From Liquidambar formosana (lineage: Eukaryota > Streptophyta > Magnoliopsida > Saxifragales > Altingiaceae): 64,000 nt of DNA. A program made the position numbers and the translations under genes. The stretch covers positions 19,584,982 through 19,648,981 of the forward strand of contig CM077831.1 in assembly GCA_039720395.1 (NCBI GenBank), read 5' to 3'. Under the pieces are notes generated by a model that was given only the letters and a program-made list of their open reading frames with translations, did not search any database and was not told the origin of the DNA. Positions within the stretch are counted from its first letter, which is position 1; each line of letters starts with the position of its first letter. Below are positions 32,658-44,002 of this stretch, one piece after another.

Positions 32658-33876
32658 TTGTGTTGCTTAGTAGTGCCGTAGTGGGCATTATGGGTCAAAA
32701 TTCATTAAAGTGTATTGTAAATTTGTATTTTATATCAAATGGTGGAACAAAATATCAATCAAGACCATTGAAATAGATATGACCACATTAGACTTTATAG
32801 ATTTCAAATTTTACATGAATTAATGATGCAAAACGTTATATATCTTTACTTTTATTTGATTGGGCAAAATGTCGTGTTTGAGAAAAAATAATATATCATT
32901 TTGCGTGTAAAATGGTATTGCCCTATCACTTTTGATGAGTCACTCTCCCATCATAGATTTTCTCTAAATAAATATATACAGTCCTTTTCTTATATAGACA
33001 GGTTTAACCTAAGTTGCAGGAAGGCAATAAATTAGGGTTTGTACCGTATGCATGGATGAGTGGTATTTCCAATGTGATTATATGGAATATTTACACATTT
33101 ACATATAATGACAAACCCTAATGCATGGGTGAGTTGTATTTTCAATGTGATTATATCGAATATTTACACATTTATATATAATGAGGATATAATTCGAAAT
33201 GGCCCATGAGTAACGCACGTATACACCATCTACTATAGCAAGTGATTCCTAAAATTTTAAGTCATGGCCCTACCTTCCTTCTCAAGATTCCAACTTTGTT
33301 AAAAGCGTGATTATCTCAAGAGAGAATCGTGATTCTTATAAGATTCTGATTGAGAAGTGTGGAATCGTGGTTTTGAAGCGGGATTGGCACCCTTGGTGGA
33401 AGGTTCCTACTTCTAAGAGATATACCAATAGTGTTTTAGTGTATCTTGTTCACATTAATATAACATTCATGGAAAATCCTCATAAACCCATGAATTAGTG
33501 TGATTATATGAGTTGGGGTGTCAAGTAGCATTTGTTGCATGGATACGGACACGGGACATAAATTTCACATAATATAAATAAGCCAATATAGGTAATTCTC
33601 AAAAGAAAAGACATCAATATGATATTATATGTGTGTGCGTGTGTGCTACTCCTCCTTTAATCAAAATACTTATTTAATCATACCTTGACAATGGCCCAAC
33701 TTTAAGATTTGCTTATTATATTTTTTTTCTTTACTTCTATACTATATTGTTTTGGATGTAAGAAAATAGACTTCTCGACAACTCCATTACATGTCTGACT
33801 TATGTTGGACTTTGGTCTAAGATTAAACTTTTAATTTTAATTGTGGGGACTTCTGTAGCATGTCTCTCAGCATGTC

Positions 33877-34371
33877 TGTTAAGTTTCTAACCTAAAAAGC
33901 CTAGTGGTTAGGCGGAGGGACCCAAACAGATATAGAAAGCAATATCAAAGTATTTAGGCGATGTGGGATGTCGGATGAACAAAAGGAGAATGAACTTTTC
34001 ATGTAAACAATGCTGACAGGCTCACTAATGAAACGTGCCGTAGAACAACAAGCTTTGATACCATGTTAAGTTTCTAATGTAAAGACTAAGTTATTAGGTG
34101 GAGGGTCCAAACAGTTATATGAAGTCATATCAAACTCAATGTGGGGTATCAGACTTCCCAACACTCCCCTCACGTGTAGGCCTAATAAGAATAGGCCTAT
34201 CACGTGAACAAAAAGGATGGACTCATGAACAGAATCAAGAATGACGAGTTCTAATACCATGTTAAATGTGCGACCTAAAAGCTAAGCTATTAGGTAGAGG
34301 GGCCTAAACAGGTAAATAAAGCAATATCAAGGTCTATATTTGGATGATGTGGGATGTGGGAGTTCCCAACA
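33877..34371 (-). mobile_element. Second tandem TRIM array
   Basis: Terminal repeats at 34260-34371 and 34064-34163 (tgttaa...ttcccaaca), and a truncated one from 33877, are separated by ~95-bp spacers. Each is preceded on the plus strand by a primer-site complement (gctttgatacca 34052-34063, gttctaatacca 34248-34259). A purine-rich tract on the minus strand (complement of 'ctcccctcacgtg', about 34164-34176) is in the polypurine position. Same family as 6186-6675, more diverged. Confidence 0.8.
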
Positions 34372-35815
34372 ATGTCCTTCTTTGTTGTCTTCATTTTTTC
34401 ATAGAGAACTATCATGTTTCCGTATAGATTAGGGTTATCTTGAGGCTAGTTGTTAATATTTTGTCCCCACTTTATTACAAAGCTTGAGGTTTTTAGGTTT
34501 TAGTTTATGAGGGTTGGATTATATTTAGGACTATAATTGGGAGGAGTTTTATTTTGTTTTGTTTTTTTTTCAATTATTAAATTTATTTTATTTTCTCTTG
34601 GAAATACGTGTGAAGATTTGCTATCAATAGGAATTCTTTTTTTAGGTCTTCTAAAAGTCTTGAAGTATTTGTAAGTCTTCAGATTCGAACCCCTAATGTT
34701 CAAGATTCAAACCCGTAACTTAGGATACAAAGGCTTTGGCATTTTTAGGTCTGCCTTATTAAGCTTGGGACTTTTGTTGTAGTTACTATTGTATTTGATG
34801 TAACCCTCTGGTGGATTTCCAAGAACATTTTCTCTCTCTCTCTCTCTCTCTCTGCTTTTCTTCTCTCTCCTTTTCTTTTCTGCATATAACAGGTTCTTTT
34901 TTCCCTCCTTCAGTGCTTGAGCCCCATCATTCAACCTTAATCATACTCGAATTGAATATTCGTTACTCCTGCTCTTTCCTCCATTGGTTAGGATAGTACA
35001 ATAACTTATTTTGGGAATTTCATACATCAAGTTTGGAATCAGAGAAACGTAGTTTCTCACTGCCATTACAGAACATAAATATTGCAGTTATTTGATGTAT
35101 CGAAGAAGAAAATGTTTTCCTTAAGAGAAATTAGAGAAGCTCTATACCCATGTAGATAATTGACTAATTCTTTTGACAGCTAAAGAAACTGTTATTGCAA
35201 GTTGGTATATGAGGGTTCTTTTGCCATCAGAAACATGTGGAACAGCACGCATGGAGTTTATTTAATCTCGATTCAGCATCTGTGTTGTTACCTGTAGTCT
35301 TTACATCAGAAACTAGTTTAGAATCTGTCAGGCTAACATCTTAGGTTCTTATGCATCCCTTTTCTTCAAATAAGAAACTGTACTCTGGGGATCCATTCTG
35401 CCAGTTTGGTTTTCAAGGTGGCCAGTTACGAGATCGAGTTCCTAAATATAGGGATTCCAAATCTCATAATGGCGATTAAGAAATTCCTGATAGCTAGTGG
35501 ACGTGAAACGTCTAAGGTGGATCAAGTAAAGATCAAGGTGGGCATGTAACTTACAATTCCCATGCTGCAGGTGATTTTTATTCATCAATTGTACTCCAAT
35601 CTGCAATGTGCCACAATGCTTTGCTTGTAATGAGATATGATCATCAACACTAAAAATTTTGCTTGAGCTCTATGGTTTTTAGGTTAAATTATGAAAGCAA
35701 ATGACTTCTCACACTGGGTTCTCCAGAATATTTGAAAATATTTTTCTTGGTGCACTAGGTTGTGATATTGTTCGATTTTCTCTGATCAAGCATAATTTCT
35801 TTGTTCTTCTTATAG
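34372..35815. other. Non-coding sequence upstream of the AHL exons
   Basis: Contains a (TC)n run (34830-34852). No AT-hook-encoding exon is visible. This stretch is most simply the intron preceding the exon at 35816. Confidence 0.5.
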
Positions 35816-36661
35816 GGTCGCTTTGAAATACTTTCCTTGACTGGTACATTTACACCTACTGAGAGTGGAGGAACGAAGAGCAGAGCAGGTGGGATGACCA
35901 TCTCTTTGGCAAGCCCAGATGGTCGTATTGTCGGGGGATGCGTTGCTGGACTTTTGATAGCTGCTAGTCCTGTACAGGTAAGCACTTTTTCTTGTTCCTT
36001 CCAGAAGAAAAAGAAACAATTGGTCTACGGCTCTACGCTCAACATTGCACCTTTTGCGAGCTCATGTGACATAAGGCCTGTTCTGAAAGGAAACAAAATT
36101 GGTTTGGACTACCCACTTTAACCTGAACTTAAATGCTGGAAAACAAAGAAGCCATTTATCTTATTCTTCTTCTTCTTTTTTTGATTAAGTGAAGCCATTT
36201 CACTTATCCACAAGAAATTAGTACATATATGTCCTTACTAATCAACCATGAGGGATCAAACTACGGCCATCTTTTGTCGGGCCATTTATTCCATGGTTTC
36301 CCAAACAACTCCTCTGTGACAGGGATTACAAATTCCCTACTTGGTATAATTCCCTAATTGTTTTTTTGAATGTCAGGTTGTGGTGGGAAGTTTTCTGCCA
36401 GGCAACCACCAGGAGCAGAAACCAAAGAAGAATAAAACTGAGTCGACACCAGCCACTGCTACAGCTGCTGCAGTGCCTACTTATAATGCAGAAAATCAGG
36501 ACAGTGTAAGTGGACATTGGCAGCACAGTTCTAACGTGCCAAAGCAAAACCATCTTCCTTCACCATCAACTTTCCAAAGAGATAACTGGGCCACCATGCA
36601 TTCTGTACAGGATCCGAAGAAGACCGCAACAGACATCAACATATCTTTGCCTGGAGGTTAA
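35816..36661 (+). CDS. AHL: AHL (AT-hook motif nuclear-localised) protein, last two exons
   Basis: Two exons, 35816-35977 (after tatag|) and 36377-36661 (after tgtcag|), are both phase 0 and open. They encode the second half of the PPC/DUF296 domain (GRFEILSLTGTFTPTESGG, RAGGMTISLASPDGRIVGG, GLLIAASPVQ|VVVGSFLPG). A Ser/Pro/Gln-rich tail follows, ending TDINISLPGG, which is characteristic of AHL1/AHL9-type proteins. AHLs bind AT-rich DNA through N-terminal AT-hooks and oligomerise through the PPC domain in the nucleus. The exon boundaries match those of intron-containing AHL genes. The AT-hook exon(s) and the first half of PPC were not found upstream in the window. Either the preceding intron is very long and transposon-filled, or this is a 5'-truncated copy. 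Confidence 0.88.
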
Positions 36662-37933
36662 TCTGATGAGCCCTTCTGATTGCACATTTTGAGGTTTCTC
36701 ACTGACTACATTGAAACCTGAGCTTGGCTTCTCTAGGAAATACTTAAGTCTTGCTTCTCATATCTGAATTTCCTTGCAACTTATTGACAGTTACTATAGG
36801 ATGAACTTGGGTAACAGCTTCTCAAATACCTGCAAGGTTTTTACTTTTTCTTATCCGGCTGGACTTCTGATTTATAGGCTAATTATGTAGGTTTTGGTTG
36901 CAGTTATTTTTCTGGTCTTTGCATGTAAAGACACCTGGTTTGCTTGTTTTATGAAACTTTCCATATAGCATATTCAACCTGATTGTGTTGCCGATAATAT
37001 CAAATCATTTGCCAAATTTTGAATTATTGCCATATGAATCGAAAATGGCAGCATATATATTTCATTTCTTTCTCCCTTTCTGAATGCATCCCATTTCTTT
37101 TTTTCCTGGTTTGTTCCTTTTTCTTTTTTCCTTTTTCCTTTTTTTGTGTGTGACAATTGAATTCTTATTTATTATGACTTGTTCATTATTAATTTGGGAA
37201 CTCCAAATTAAATCCAGCATGGAATGACCCCTTTCTCTGAAACTGTCACAACTGAACACTATCCTAGTTGGGTATTATATATAAACTTTTTTGCATCATT
37301 GGTTTTCCTGGGATAAGCTACCTCCTTGAGTCCCCAGAGTAGAAGGAAATTAACCTATAATCATCATCAGCTACAGGTACAACAATCCCTTACTACTTCA
37401 ATTTTCATTTCTTTTTCTATATATATAGACATACATATATTTAACCGGAGTCTGACTTTGTTTTTTTGCTTCCCCCTTTTTCTTTTCGTTTGTTTTGTTT
37501 TATTATTGCTTTTATTGTCATCATCATCATCGAGTGAGATGGAAGCTGCCAAATTCAAAATTCAGGATTCCTTGAGACAGTTCAAACTCATAACCAGACT
37601 CAACAGTTTGTTTTAAACATTTGAGAATCGGCATGTACTCAAGACGACCCAGAAGTACTATTTTTCCACTACCATTTCTGTATCATTTCTACTTGGAGTT
37701 GTTGCAGAAAGGTTTGAAAATGGAGCAATTAATGTGATCACAAATTGTAGGAAATTACTACAGGCTCACCGGATTTCAGTTACCCCCCCAAAAAAGAAAA
37801 AAAAAATCTCTTTATAAAAACTTTTTATTTTTTTATTTTTTTACTTTTTTTGCAAAGGAGAGTGCGATGGATATACCTACCCATCTGGTCATGACAAGGA
37901 CAGGGCACTCCGAAATTCCCCTTAATGGATCAA
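36662..37933. other. AHL 3' flank
   Basis: Pyrimidine-rich, low-complexity tracts (37070-37145 and 37460-37535). No supported gene; a short frame at 37540-37614 has no recognisable product. Confidence 0.5.
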
Positions 37934-38429
37934 TGATGCAGATTGCATCGGCATACGCACCACGGGCTGTTGGACGTCTTGCTGCTGAATCGGGATTCTA
38001 GTTTATTTAGATATTTTAGGAGTCTTTATTATTATTATTTAAATATTGCTTTTAATTTAATTTGTTTCCTATGTAGTTTGATATTTTCTTGTTCTAGTAG
38101 AACTAGGTTGTCTTGTTCTAGTAGAACTAGGTTTTTCTTCTTACTTGTTCTAGTAGAACTAGGTTGTCTTGTTTTAGTAGAACTAGGTTTTTCTTATTAA
38201 TTCTCTATATAAAGGGATATAAGCCTTATGGCAAATAGTTCAGACTTTGATTATTTGATTAATAATATTGAGAGAGAGAGTTCTCCTTTATTTTCCTACT
38301 TTCGTCTTCTTGACAGAATATTGATTGTAGTTGCCTACTATCTGGCATTGTTCTTGCGACAATCAACAGATTGGTGGAAGCTTGTTTGTTTTTTGGTGAG
38401 CTAGTCTCAACCGCGTATTTTCCGCTGCA
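37934..38429 (+). repeat. Left LTR with four-palindrome promoter block
   Basis: Four copies of the near-palindrome gttctagtagaac start at 38091, 38115, 38147 and 38171 (the last gttttagtagaac), with spacings of 24, 32 and 24 bp. They end about 23 bp upstream of a TATA box (ctatataaaggg, about 38205-38216). The arrangement is that of a U3 enhancer next to the core promoter. Confidence 0.85.
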
Positions 38430-38434
38430 TTAGT

Positions 38435-38446
38435 TGGTATCAGAGC
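38435..38446 (+). promoter_or_regulatory. Primer-binding site of the 2.0-kb LTR element
   Basis: Exact TGGTATCAGAGC, five bases after the left LTR. Confidence 0.9.
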
Positions 38447-38465
38447 CCAGTTCGTTCTTGCCGTC

Positions 38466-39383
38466 ATGCTAAGACGAGAAAGAAGACATACCGGAGGCCG
38501 TGAAGCCAATCTGGAGGACGTGTATTATCGCGAGGACATGGCCTGAATTAAACAAGAAATCAAAGATGACATACGAGCCCTATTCAAGAGTTATCGTCTT
38601 GAGCGGTGTCATAGTTGTCGACCTCCATCTCCATGTTCTATGGACAAAGAGAGTGATGAGGATGTTTTAATTGAGAATATTTGTGTTGAGGATGTTGTTG
38701 TAGAGAATGAAGATTTGAATGAAGTTGAAGGAGGTAAGAATTTTGAATTCATGGAAAATTTTTCTTTTAATAATTTTGGAGATGATAAATCTGAAAAATT
38801 AGTTGATTTTAATTCTCCGCCTATTTTTGATGAGTATGATGATGAGGATGATATTGAGGCAAATATTATTGAAAATTTGGAAGGGCAAGAGGAGGCTATA
38901 ACCTATGAGACACTTAATAAAAATTGTTTACACAATAATTTTTATTGTCGTGTTAAACTACTTGGTGATTTTCAAGATGATAAAATTTTGGTTGTTGAAG
39001 AGCTGAAGCATTATGATTTTATTGGAGTTGACAATATTTGTTGTGCTGTTAATGTTCTATTGCTGAAGATTTTGAAAGAGATGAAGGGTGCAAAGAAAAT
39101 TTTTTTTCTTATGAAATTTTGGAGGCAATTGAAACAAAAAAAGTTCTCAAAGTATTTATTCAATTGGATTGGTCGACATCAATACTTCTGTGAAGCCAAC
39201 CCGCGGAGTTCGGGAACGAACTCTCTCCAAACAGAGGAGAATAGGAAGAATGATGCAAGGTGTGGAACGATCACTTTTGTGCAATGGAACCATTGTGGAT
39301 CAAGCATTCCATCCGCAATATCAGTAGTTACAAGTGTGGTGGTAGTATTCATTCTCATAGTTTGTTTGATGTCAAGCACTTAG
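38466..39383 (+). pseudogene. Acidic ORF of the non-autonomous LTR element (one in-frame stop)
   Basis: From ATG 38466 the frame reads an Arg-rich start, meets one TGA (after 'RGHMA'-like EDMA, 38547-38549), then stays open through MDKESDEDV at 38640 to 39383. The product is strongly acidic in its first half (many D/E/N) and has a hydrophobic stretch near the end (SAISVVTSVVVVFILIVCLM). No gag zinc knuckle or enzymatic motif is present. The position directly after the primer site is that of gag. A duplicated 'ctctccaaacag.ggagaa' lies at 39221 and 39438, suggesting that part of the 3' interior was duplicated. Function unknown. Confidence 0.6.
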
Positions 39384-39456
39384 TTCCTTATCATGAAGAT
39401 AGCTCCGAGGATGAGGCTATGAATTCGAGGGTGAATTCTCTCCAAACAGGGGAGAA

Positions 39457-39951
39457 TGATGTAGATTGCATCAGCATACGCACCACGGGCTGTTGGACGT
39501 CTTGCTGCTGAATCGGGATTCTAGTTTATTTAGTATTTTAGGAGTCTTTATTATTATTATTTAAATATTGCTTTTAATTTAATTTGTTTCCTAGATAGTT
39601 TGATATTTTCTTGTTCTAGTAGAACTAGGTTGTCTTGTTCTAGTAGAACTAGGTTTTTCTTCTTACTTGTTCTAGTAGAACTAGATTGTCTTGTTCTAGT
39701 AGAACTAGGTTTTTCTTATTAGTTCTCTATATAAAGGGATATAAGCCTTATAGCAAATAGTTCAGACTTTGATTATTTGATTAATAATATTGAGAGAGAG
39801 AGTTCTCATTTATTTTCCTACTTTCGTGTTCTTGAGAGAATATTGATTGTGGTTGCCTACTATCTGGCATTGTTCTTGCAACAATCAACAAATTGGTGGA
39901 AGTTTGTTTGTTTTTTGGTGAGCTAGTCTCGACCGCATATTTTTCACTGCA
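39457..39951 (+). repeat. Right LTR
   Basis: Direct repeat of 37934-38429 with scattered substitutions, keeping the same palindrome block and TATA box. Confidence 0.92.
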
Positions 39952-39955
39952 TCAA

Positions 39956-40515
39956 TCAATAATTTGTGCATCCATTTGTTTTATGGATAGTACAGTCTCT
40001 TTCTCTCCAAATTTTATCAATAATTACACTAACACCGTATTGGATTATACCTGGGTTCTTATTCCAATTTGCCAAGGAAGGATACATGGCCACGTACTCT
40101 CTGTATGATACAGACATCTGTCCCATCTTAAACCAATTGATCAATGTCTTTCATTTTATGTGCATGGGTTTCATGTGTCTTATAAGACAAACATGTATTC
40201 TAAAAATGGACATGTATTCGCGTGTCACAGAGGGATTGGCTGCAGGAGGGTAGGTAGCTAGCATTCCTCTTCACCAAGTTATCATCATTCCTTCGGCTGG
40301 TCCATTATTTACCCTATGAACTCTTAAGGTTAACCTTAGTTGGCCAATGTTCTAATTAAGTTTAAGTTTCCATTGATAATGAGGACTCATTATATGCTTT
40401 GGTGGACTCATTATTGGGGAATTGAAATTCTTATGTTTCTTGAGAGTTGAAATGTTTGCAAGAATGGTAATTCCCCAAATTTTGTCAAACGAATAATCAA
40501 ACTTATGTCAATTTA
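39956..40515. other. Unassigned sequence between LTR element and Pack-MULE
   Basis: No supported gene on either strand. Confidence 0.5.
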
Positions 40516-40524
40516 TAATTTTTA

Positions 40525-41885
40525 GGAAAAATTACACTTTGCCCCCCTCATCTTTAGGCCGAAATCATTTTTCCCCACTCATCTACAAAATCATACAAAT
40601 AAGCCCTCCAACTATTGAAAGTTGACACTTTTCACCAAACTGTTAACCTGCCGTGAGAAAGTTAACAGAACTTAACATGTGCAATGCACATAATACAGGG
40701 TTAACCCATTTGCTACCCAAAATGCCCCTTAGACTGTTTCTCTTCAAGTTTTTATTTTGTGTTTTTTGAATTTTAGGGTTTAGAAAATTAAGCCAAAAGT
40801 CAAAATTGGTTTCAGTATTAGTCAATTTGATCAATGAGGGTCCTACAAAGTGGGGCCCACTGTGGTGAGTCTAACGGTCAAAGGTGGGATCCATCAGGTC
40901 AACCTAAAGTCTTCAAAAACATTGGAACACAATAGGGGCATGTGAGTGCACCCACACCAGATCAAAACACCATTCATCTTCAACCTTGGGACAAGTTGCA
41001 TCAGTTGCAACATGTTGCAATGCTCAACTTCTCTGTAAGATTTCTCCTTCATTTCTTGACCAAAATTAGTGATTCAAAATCCATTTTAAAGATCTCTTGG
41101 AGCTCTACAAGATTAAGTAAATGGTTCATGAAAAATCATTACAAAATATATAGGTTTTGAGGCTCAAAGTTGCGGGTTTAAACAACCCAAAAATCTGCAA
41201 ATTTTCAAAACAAGAAGTAATAACCATTTTTCTTCAAAATCAACATCATTGTGTTCTTAAACCCCCAAAACCTAGGGTTTGGTCATAAATATTACATGAT
41301 ATTTGGGAAAAATAAAATAATATTAAAGCTTCCAAAGTGTAATTTTCCATTTTTTTTTTTAAACCTCAACTCAATATTTCGAGTAATCGTTTCATACCCA
41401 TCATAGTTCATCAACAAAATTCACCAAAACAAACAACGAAAGAGTGGGCATGAGGTGGCTGTAGTTGACGAGCTTGATAAAGGCCTTAACGCAAGACTTC
41501 TTTGCAGTCTTCTTGGTAGAGTCCTTGCAGATCACCTTCTTTGGGTACTTGGTGATGCCAGCAACAAGGCAGTGGTCATAAGGGCGGTGGCGCATGCTTC
41601 TAGTGAGGTGCTCTTGTGGTGATGTTGCTGCTACAGGTTCGAGTGCCCAAAGGAACATGCTTTTATAGGGCTGGAGGTAAAATGTAGAGAAAATAAGGTG
41701 GGTATTTATGTCATTTTGCTTCTTCAGTATTAAGGGCATTATTGTCATTTCATTCATTCTGTTAATGTAGTAGTCTATTAACATCTTCCAGTATGTAGTT
41801 CGGGAGGGTATTTGTAAGATTTTATAGATGAGGGATGAAAAGTGATTTCGGGCCAAAGATTGGGAGGGCAAAGTGTAATTTTCCC
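40525..41885. mobile_element. Pack-MULE with ~125-bp TIRs and perfect 9-bp TSD
   Basis: The ends are ggaaaaattacactttg (40525-40541) and the inverted gggaaaattacactttg (41869-41885). Imperfect inverted homology continues inward for about 125 bp ('cccgaaatca', 'catctataaaatc', 'ttacaaat'). The flanks are taattttta at 40516-40524 and 41886-41894, a perfect 9-bp duplication, the Mutator signature. No transposase is present. The interior carries a host-gene fragment (ribosomal protein L27) on the minus strand, which defines it as a Pack-MULE. Confidence 0.93.
41443..41595 (-). pseudogene. RPL27: Captured 60S ribosomal protein L27 (eL27) fragment
   Basis: On the minus strand, 51 codons encode [39 protein letters not shown] and NYSHLMPT, the central part of eukaryotic ribosomal protein eL27 (roughly residues 35-85 of about 135). 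Beyond MPT the expected RYTLDVDL block is missing and unrelated sequence follows. At the 5' side homology starts abruptly at RHRPYDH. The surrounding 156-residue open frame runs into the right TIR, as in other Pack-MULE chimeras. Two basic positions have become Cys. A functional eL27 is impossible from this piece; a chimeric transcript is possible. Confidence 0.9.
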
Positions 41886-42032
41886 TAATTTTTAACTTGG
41901 AGGTAAAATTAACAGGCCCTTGTTGTTATTAACCATAAACAACCACTTTGATGAATACATACACAATTTAGTACTTAAAACCTTTATGGGTGATCAAGAA
42001 TACCTAAACGTTTTAATTAAATATACTAATTA

Positions 42033-42197
42033 GGGTAATGCTACCTTGCCCCACACTTTTTCCCTACACTTTGCCCTACTAGTATATTTGAGAAGGTAAA
42101 GTTGTGGGACCCACTGATATGATTAAACCCTTACCTTTCCAAATACACTAGTAACTAGCTAGGGCAAAAGTGTGGGGTAAAGGTAGCATTTACCCCC
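42033..42197. mobile_element. 165-bp palindromic MITE
   Basis: Long imperfect inverted arms (gggtaatgctaccttgccc... and, inverted, gggggtaaatgctacctttaccc...) cover almost the whole element. actaatta flanks both sides (42025-42032 and 42198-42205), an 8-bp duplication. Superfamily (hAT or Mutator) is undecided. Confidence 0.85.
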
Positions 42198-42254
42198 ACT
42201 AATTATATGCATTTATTCATACAAAAATAAATTCTAATATCTAATGTTCTAAAG

Positions 42255-42439
42255 AAATATCCAGAAAATAATTAATTGGTAAATTTAGAAGGTGTGTCTA
42301 AATCATGGAACCAAGTTTGTTCCTTAAATTCTACCAAGTACCCCCACGAAAATATCCAGAAAATAATTAATTAGTAAATTTCGAAGGTGTGTCTAAATCA
42401 TGGAACCAAGTTGGTTCCTTAAATTCTACCAAGTACCCC

Positions 42440-42440
<1 letters not shown>
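42255..42440. repeat. Two-copy 95-bp tandem duplication
   Basis: 'aaatatccagaaaataatta...' at 42255 recurs at 42350 with few differences, and both copies end '...taccaagtacccc'. A (CAA)n microsatellite follows at about 42431-42469. Confidence 0.92.
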
Positions 42441-42473
<33 letters not shown>

Positions 42474-43003
42474 AAAAAAAGAAAGAAAAAGAAGCTAGCA
42501 TAGATATCACAAAGTTATTAATTTATAGAAAATAAATTGTGAGGGAGTCTACCACATTTCTTGGTCATTAGTGCATTAGTCTAAAATCGCATGAAAATGC
42601 TGTTCTTGCCAATTACAAGCAAGGATTAATTAATTCAATATATGCATATATATCTATTTATATTTATATTTTTCTTTACAAAAACAAATATTGAATGGTG
42701 AGAAATTTCCAGGTACGTACCCCATAATTAATAATTAACTCCAGTATATAAACATGTCATTGTCTCTATATATATATAGAAAGACTTATACACAAGTATA
42801 AAAAACTAATAATACTCCGTAATACCCTACGTCAATCCAATTAAGTCATGCACTCGAGTTACTTCCAGAAGTAGACTTTCTCTAACTTTCTAAGAAATCT
42901 TCTTCCACACAACTTGCCATATAAAAGATATATATATATCACCCAATAAAAAAAAAATATGCTATCATAAAACCATATAGAGTTGAGTATATAATAGATT
43001 GTC

Positions 43004-43588
43004 ATGAAGATAGTTGGAAGTACACTTGCATATCTTCTCTTCTGTCTGACTTCACTCATCCTCTTCATCTTCTTCTCTGTATCATTCTCAGTTTCTCGAG
43101 AGCATCACGAGCTTGTTATTTCAACCTACAAGCTTATTCGGTTCGCAAAATCCAGCCCCATGGTTGTTCTTCTAGTTTGTCATGTTATCACTATCGCCAT
43201 CTTTCTTGGAAGATCGTCTAAAGAGCCGTCCGGGGCAGATTTTGATTGGTTTTTTTCTCACCCTCCGATGGTATATCATGCAGTGGAAGATATCGATGGA
43301 GAAGAAGAAACCAAAGGTAATGAAGATGACAACGACGACAACAACAAGAAGGACGACGAGGACAGTGATATTGGGAATCATGGTTGTGATGGGTACGATG
43401 AAGATAACGATGATGGGAGTAGCGATGATGATTATGATAGCCAATATGAGGGAGTGGACAGTGATTTAGAGAGGAGGATTGAAGAATTCATAGCCAGGGT
43501 CAATAGCAAATGGAGAGAGGAGTTGCTTAATGAGAAGCTTCTTTGCTTTGCTTCAGCTGAATTCCAATATTTATCCAGCTCTGGCTAG
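43004..43588 (+). CDS. DUF761-domain protein with two N-terminal hydrophobic segments, 194 aa
   Basis: An intact single-exon gene. Residues 5-31 and 52-68 are hydrophobic (likely two membrane segments, as in plant DUF4408/DUF761 proteins). Residues ~95-154 are an acidic D/E/N-rich linker. Residues 154-178 (LERRIEEFIARVNSKWREE) fit the short C-terminal DUF761 motif known from plant 'cotton fibre expressed' proteins. Function is not established for the family; small members are linked to growth and stress responses. The ATG at 43004 is the first in the frame and is followed at once by the hydrophobic segment. A TATA-like tataaaaaa lies at about 42798. There are no repeats inside, and composition is unlike the surrounding AT-rich DNA, so I regard it as a genuine host gene. 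Confidence 0.85.
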   Translation: MKIVGSTLAYLLFCLTSLILFIFFSVSFSVSREHHELVISTYKLIRFAKSSPMVVLLVCHVITIAIFLGRSSKEPSGADFDWFFSHPPMVYHAVEDIDGEEETKGNEDDNDDNNKKDDEDSDIGNHGCDGYDEDNDDGSSDDDYDSQYEGVDSDLERRIEEFIARVNSKWREELLNEKLLCFASAEFQYLSSSG

Positions 43589-44002
43589 CTCCCAAGCGCT
43601 TATATGTTCATATTGTAAACATGCAAGTTCGATCTTCTACTATGTTGGTGAATAGTTTTTTAATTATTTTCTTTTCTTGGCCCTTTCCCACCATATATTT
43701 ATGTCACATGCTGGGATATAGGGTAGGGTTGGTTCTGGTTAAAGGCTTGATAGGTCATATATAGGCCCCTTTTTAATGACTGTTTTATGACTCAGCCGAC
43801 GAGTATGAGCATGATGAATATGTGTGCATCTTGTGAGTATATATGTTGTACATAAGTAAATAGTGAACAAAGTGAAAGCGGATATGAACTGTAAATTACA
43901 TATTACCTACAAAGTGAATTGTAATTTTATTTTATTTAAGATTAATTGTATTTTGCAAAACCTACAGTTACATTAGATATTCTTCTCATGTATATTAAAT
44001 AT

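Larger units (their letters stand above)
29266..33876. other. Long region without recognisable genes
   Basis: Mostly AT-rich with no convincing exon. It holds a weak ~130-bp duplication near 29560-29760, a CGATATATCG-rich block (31490-31700), a two-copy ~165-bp duplication (31722-32010) and a long T tract (about 32619-32656). If the AHL gene at 35816 is complete, its upstream exons should lie here, but no AT-hook (RGRP) coding segment was found. Confidence 0.5.
37934..39951 (+). mobile_element. Non-autonomous LTR retrotransposon (2.0 kb)
   Basis: Near-identical direct repeats at 37934-38429 and 39457-39951 begin TGATG and end CTGCA. The primer site TGGTATCAGAGC (38435-38446) lies five bases inside the left LTR. 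A purine tract (aacaggggagaa, 39445-39456) lies directly before the right LTR. tcaa flanks both sides (37930-37933 and 39952-39955), a short target duplication. The ~1-kb interior has no protease, integrase or reverse transcriptase, so mobility would need another element's enzymes. High LTR similarity implies recent insertion. Confidence 0.93.

Noticed and set aside
33307..33498. 63-residue forward open frame
   Set aside because: No recognised domain and no supporting context; length is expected by chance.
37326..37616. 96-residue forward frame downstream of AHL
   Set aside because: Largely pyrimidine low-complexity sequence; no domain.
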